DNA of 64,000 bases, from the NCBI RefSeq assembly GCF_001718195.1, contig NZ_MCNV01000006.1, forward strand, positions 186,001 through 250,000, given 5' to 3'. The position numbers and the translations under genes are program-made. The stretch is from Paraburkholderia nodosa (GTDB taxonomy: Bacteria > Pseudomonadota > Gammaproteobacteria > Burkholderiales > Burkholderiaceae). The notes beneath the pieces are model-generated. The model did no database searches and was not told the DNA's origin. It saw only the letters and a program-made list of their open reading frames with translations. Within the stretch, counting starts at the first letter, position 1; every line of letters begins with the position of its first letter. Of this stretch, positions 61,972-64,000 are shown piece after piece.

Positions 61972-63372
61972 TTACTTCCCGATACAAAACCGGCTGAAAA
62001 TCACGCCCAGCAGGTCATCGGACGTGAATTCGCCGGTGATCGAATTCAGCGATTCCTGCGCGAGCCGCAGCTCTTCGGCGAACAGATCGAGCAATTGCGA
62101 ATTCTGGTCGGCGTGCGCCGCCGCGTGCGCGAGATGCTCGCGCGCCGCGCGCAGCGCGATGAGATGCCGCTCGCGCGCGAGATAGACGCTCTGCGCATCC
62201 GCCTGCCAGCCCGCAATGCGCAGCAACTCGGCGCGCAGCAGCCCAACACCGTCGCCCTGTTTCGCCGAAAGACGCAACTCGCACACTTCGCTGCCGTTGC
62301 CGGCACGACGCTGCGCCACTTCGGGCGGCACGCCGGTCAGGTCGGTCTTGTTGAGCACGCGCACGACCGGCACACCGGCGGGAAAGCGCGCGGCGATCAC
62401 CTCGTCTTCGGCGTTCATGCCCGTGCGCGCATCGAGCAGATGCAGCACCACGTCTGCGCGGCCGATCTCGCTCCACGTGCGCTCGATGCCGATCTTTTCG
62501 ACCTCGTCCTCGGTGTCGCGCAAACCTGCCGTGTCGATCACATGCAGCGGAATGCCCTCGACCTGGATGGTCTGGGAAATCTTGTCGCGCGTCGTGCCGG
62601 CAACGGGTGTCACGATCGCGAGCTCCGCGCCTGCCAGCGCGTTCAGCAGCGACGACTTGCCCACGTTGGGTTGTCCCGCGAGCACGACCGAAAGGCCCTC
62701 GCGCAGCAGCGCGCCCTGGCGCGCTTCGGAGAGCACCTGGTCGAGTTGCGCGCGAATGCGTGCGAGCTTGCCGCGGGCGTCCGCGGCCTCGAGGAAATCG
62801 ATCTCTTCTTCGGGGAAATCGAGCGTCGCCTCCACGAGCATGCGCAGCGTCACGACGTCGTCCACGAGCGCGTGGATGTCGCGCGAGAACGCGCCGTCGA
62901 GCGAGCGGCCCGCCGAGCGCGCCGCCGCTTCGGTGCTCGCCTCGATCAGGTCGGCCACGGCTTCCGCCTGGGCCAGATCGAGTTTGTCGTTGAGGAACGC
63001 GCGTCGCGTAAATTCGCCAGGTTCCGCGAGGCGCAGCCCGAACTCGCGGCCGGCCTCGATGCAGCGCTGCAAAACGAGTTGCAGCACGATCGGGCCGCCG
63101 TGGCCCTGCAGTTCGAGCACGTGCTCGCCAGTGTACGAATGCGGCGCGGGGAACGACAGCGCGATACCGCGATCGAGCACCGTGCCGGCGCCGTCGAGGA
63201 ACGGCACATAGCTCGCGTGGCGCGCAACCAGGTCCTGGCCCGTGAGGGCCTGCATCAACGCAGCGGTCGCCGCCGCGCCGGCGCGGCCGGCCGACACGCG
63301 CACGACACCAATCCCGCCGCGTCCGGGCGCGGTAGCAATGGCGACGATGGGATCGGAATCGGTGGCGAGCAT
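61972..63372 (-). CDS. mnmE: tRNA modification GTPase MnmE
   Basis: Protein of 466 residues. The N-terminal tetrahydrofolate-binding domain ([22 protein letters not shown], about residues 6-27) precedes an alpha-helical domain and an inserted GTPase domain with Walker [17 protein letters not shown] (about 227-242), DTAG and NKTD. The C-terminal FCIGK cysteine motif ends the protein. With MnmG it installs the aminomethyl group on U34 of tRNAs that MnmC later methylates. It often lies near the chromosome origin in this group, usually after rpmH-rnpA-yidC. Here a regulator gene is on the other side. Confidence 0.96.
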   Translation of the reverse strand: MLATDSDPIVAIATAPGRGGIGVVRVSAGRAGAAATAALMQALTGQDLVARHASYVPFLDGAGTVLDRGIALSFPAPHSYTGEHVLELQGHGGPIVLQLVLQRCIEAGREFGLRLAEPGEFTRRAFLNDKLDLAQAEAVADLIEASTEAAARSAGRSLDGAFSRDIHALVDDVVTLRMLVEATLDFPEEEIDFLEAADARGKLARIRAQLDQVLSEARQGALLREGLSVVLAGQPNVGKSSLLNALAGAELAIVTPVAGTTRDKISQTIQVEGIPLHVIDTAGLRDTEDEVEKIGIERTWSEIGRADVVLHLLDARTGMNAEDEVIAARFPAGVPVVRVLNKTDLTGVPPEVAQRRAGNGSEVCELRLSAKQGDGVGLLRAELLRIAGWQADAQSVYLARERHLIALRAAREHLAHAAAHADQNSQLLDLFAEELRLAQESLNSITGEFTSDDLLGVIFSRFCIGK

Positions 63373-63736
63373 GATGGGCGTGGACCGTAGAGCAGGGCTG
63401 GAATCGGGATGGAGTGCGGGGACTCACTGCGGTCTTGCAAGCACTCGCAAAACGCGAGGCATTGTAACGCGCCGGACAGAGCGTTTTCGACTGGAAACCC
63501 AGCTAAGAGCCGTCTCGATTTATCTTAATTTAGATAAGATTAGTCTTAAGGAATTCTGTCGGATTTCAGATAATTCAGGCGCTGGATCTCGCCAACATCG
63601 TGCCACACGGGAATTCATGGGGGATCTCGACCGAAGTCATACGGCAACCAGAAGCAGGTGAATTATCGCTTTTATACGTTAAATGTAGCCTAACTGGTTG
63701 TCATCTTCGGCAATTTCGGGTTGCACAATCTGGCCC
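63373..63736. other. Divergent region between mnmE and the XRE-type gene
   Basis: 364 bp, distinctly AT-rich from about 63515 to 63690 compared with the rest of the window. It contains the dyad at 63520-63537. No yidC, rnpA or other gene is present. Confidence 0.5.
63520..63537. promoter_or_regulatory. Palindrome TTATCT-N6-AGATAA, possible operator
   Basis: A perfect 6-bp dyad with a six-base TA-rich centre lies in the AT-rich region upstream of the XRE-type regulator. Symmetry and location suit an autoregulatory operator. Confidence 0.4.
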
Positions 63737-64000
63737 ATGCCGACCACCAACGAAAAAGCCGCTTTTGCCGAACGTCTCAGGTTCGCCATGAAGCGCGCGC
63801 CCGAAAAGCTACGCGGCAGCACCGACCTGGCGAACCGGTTCAATCTGCGCCATCACGGCGAGCATCCGGTTTCGCCGCAAACCGCTCACAAGTGGCTGAG
63901 CGGTCGCACCATTCCCACGCAGGACAAGCTGGAGACGCTGGCGAAATGGTTCGACGTGGACATCCACTGGCTGCACTACGGGCCTCCGGGCAATGCCGGC
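63737..64000 (+). CDS. XRE/CI-type helix-turn-helix regulator, 3' end beyond window
   Basis: At least 88 residues, starting at ATG 63737 and running off the right edge. AERLRFAMKRAPEKLRGSTD, TAHKWLSGRTIPTQDKLETL and AKWFDVDIHWLHYGPP form a lambda-repressor-like helix-turn-helix of the kind found in phage CI regulators and stand-alone Burkholderia regulators. The AT-rich upstream DNA differs from the surrounding genome and may indicate transfer. The C-terminal domain and role cannot be judged. Confidence 0.8.
   Translation, partial: MPTTNEKAAFAERLRFAMKRAPEKLRGSTDLANRFNLRHHGEHPVSPQTAHKWLSGRTIPTQDKLETLAKWFDVDIHWLHYGPPGNAG

Noticed and set aside
1..64000. rRNA, tRNA, tmRNA, RNase P or 6S RNA genes
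   Set aside because: No cloverleaf or conserved core of these RNAs was recognised on either strand by eye.

Overview
The window reads as chromosomal DNA of a high-GC betaproteobacterium of the Burkholderia/Paraburkholderia/Caballeronia type. The main reasons are the gspDEF-C-GHIJKLMN type II secretion cluster with gspC inverted inside it, the phhA-phhB pair with a divergent Lrp-type regulator, the DUF3717 and DUF4148 small proteins, bifunctional mnmC, and gshA and mnmE of proteobacterial type. The taxonomic call is inference from gene content, order and codon use. No rRNA, tRNA or CRISPR array was seen.

Layout. 1-7756 (minus strand) is a branched-chain/amide amino acid ABC transporter, livG-livF-livK-livH-livM, followed after a terminator by two closely related extra binding proteins; the last is cut by the window edge. 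8127-12468 holds a GMC oxidoreductase and methylmalonate-semialdehyde dehydrogenase with a divergent LysR regulator. 12674-15223 has a CYTH protein, an Lrp regulator and phenylalanine hydroxylase with its pterin dehydratase. 15360-18137 has a DUF3717 protein and a two-component system. 18217-21863 (minus) has a SET-domain methyltransferase, an Old Yellow Enzyme, a class I glutamine amidotransferase and a MarR-type regulator with a four-cysteine tail.

22640-30758 has a YbdK-type carboxylate-amine ligase, a CPA2 antiporter, MnmC, an HU protein, a CobW-type GTPase and a lytic transglycosylase. 31299-43122 is the type II secretion system. 43168-47714 carries an outer-membrane efflux lipoprotein, a MarR regulator and an EmrB-type MFS pump with no adaptor gene beside them. 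47777-54803 has an OmpA-like lipoprotein, another lipoprotein, gshA, an ada-alkA DNA-alkylation-repair pair, a candidate small RNA, a VOC protein and YaeQ. 55004-59466 holds small secreted or membrane proteins, a LysE exporter and a cytoplasmic HtrA-like protease. 59646-61254 is a complete IS3-family insertion sequence. The window ends with DUF4148, mnmE and the start of an XRE-type regulator.

Most of the window is ordinary core genome. The observations most worth following up are: an apparent ~61-nt small RNA at 53583-53643 with a duplicated anti-Shine-Dalgarno CUCCUCC motif and its own promoter and terminator; an IS3 transposase fused across a 7-A tract where the canonical A6G slippery site would be expected; a LivF ATPase with arginine in place of the Walker A lysine; three perfect DnaA boxes confined to two gene-free stretches; and a SET-domain protein with a polylysine tail.
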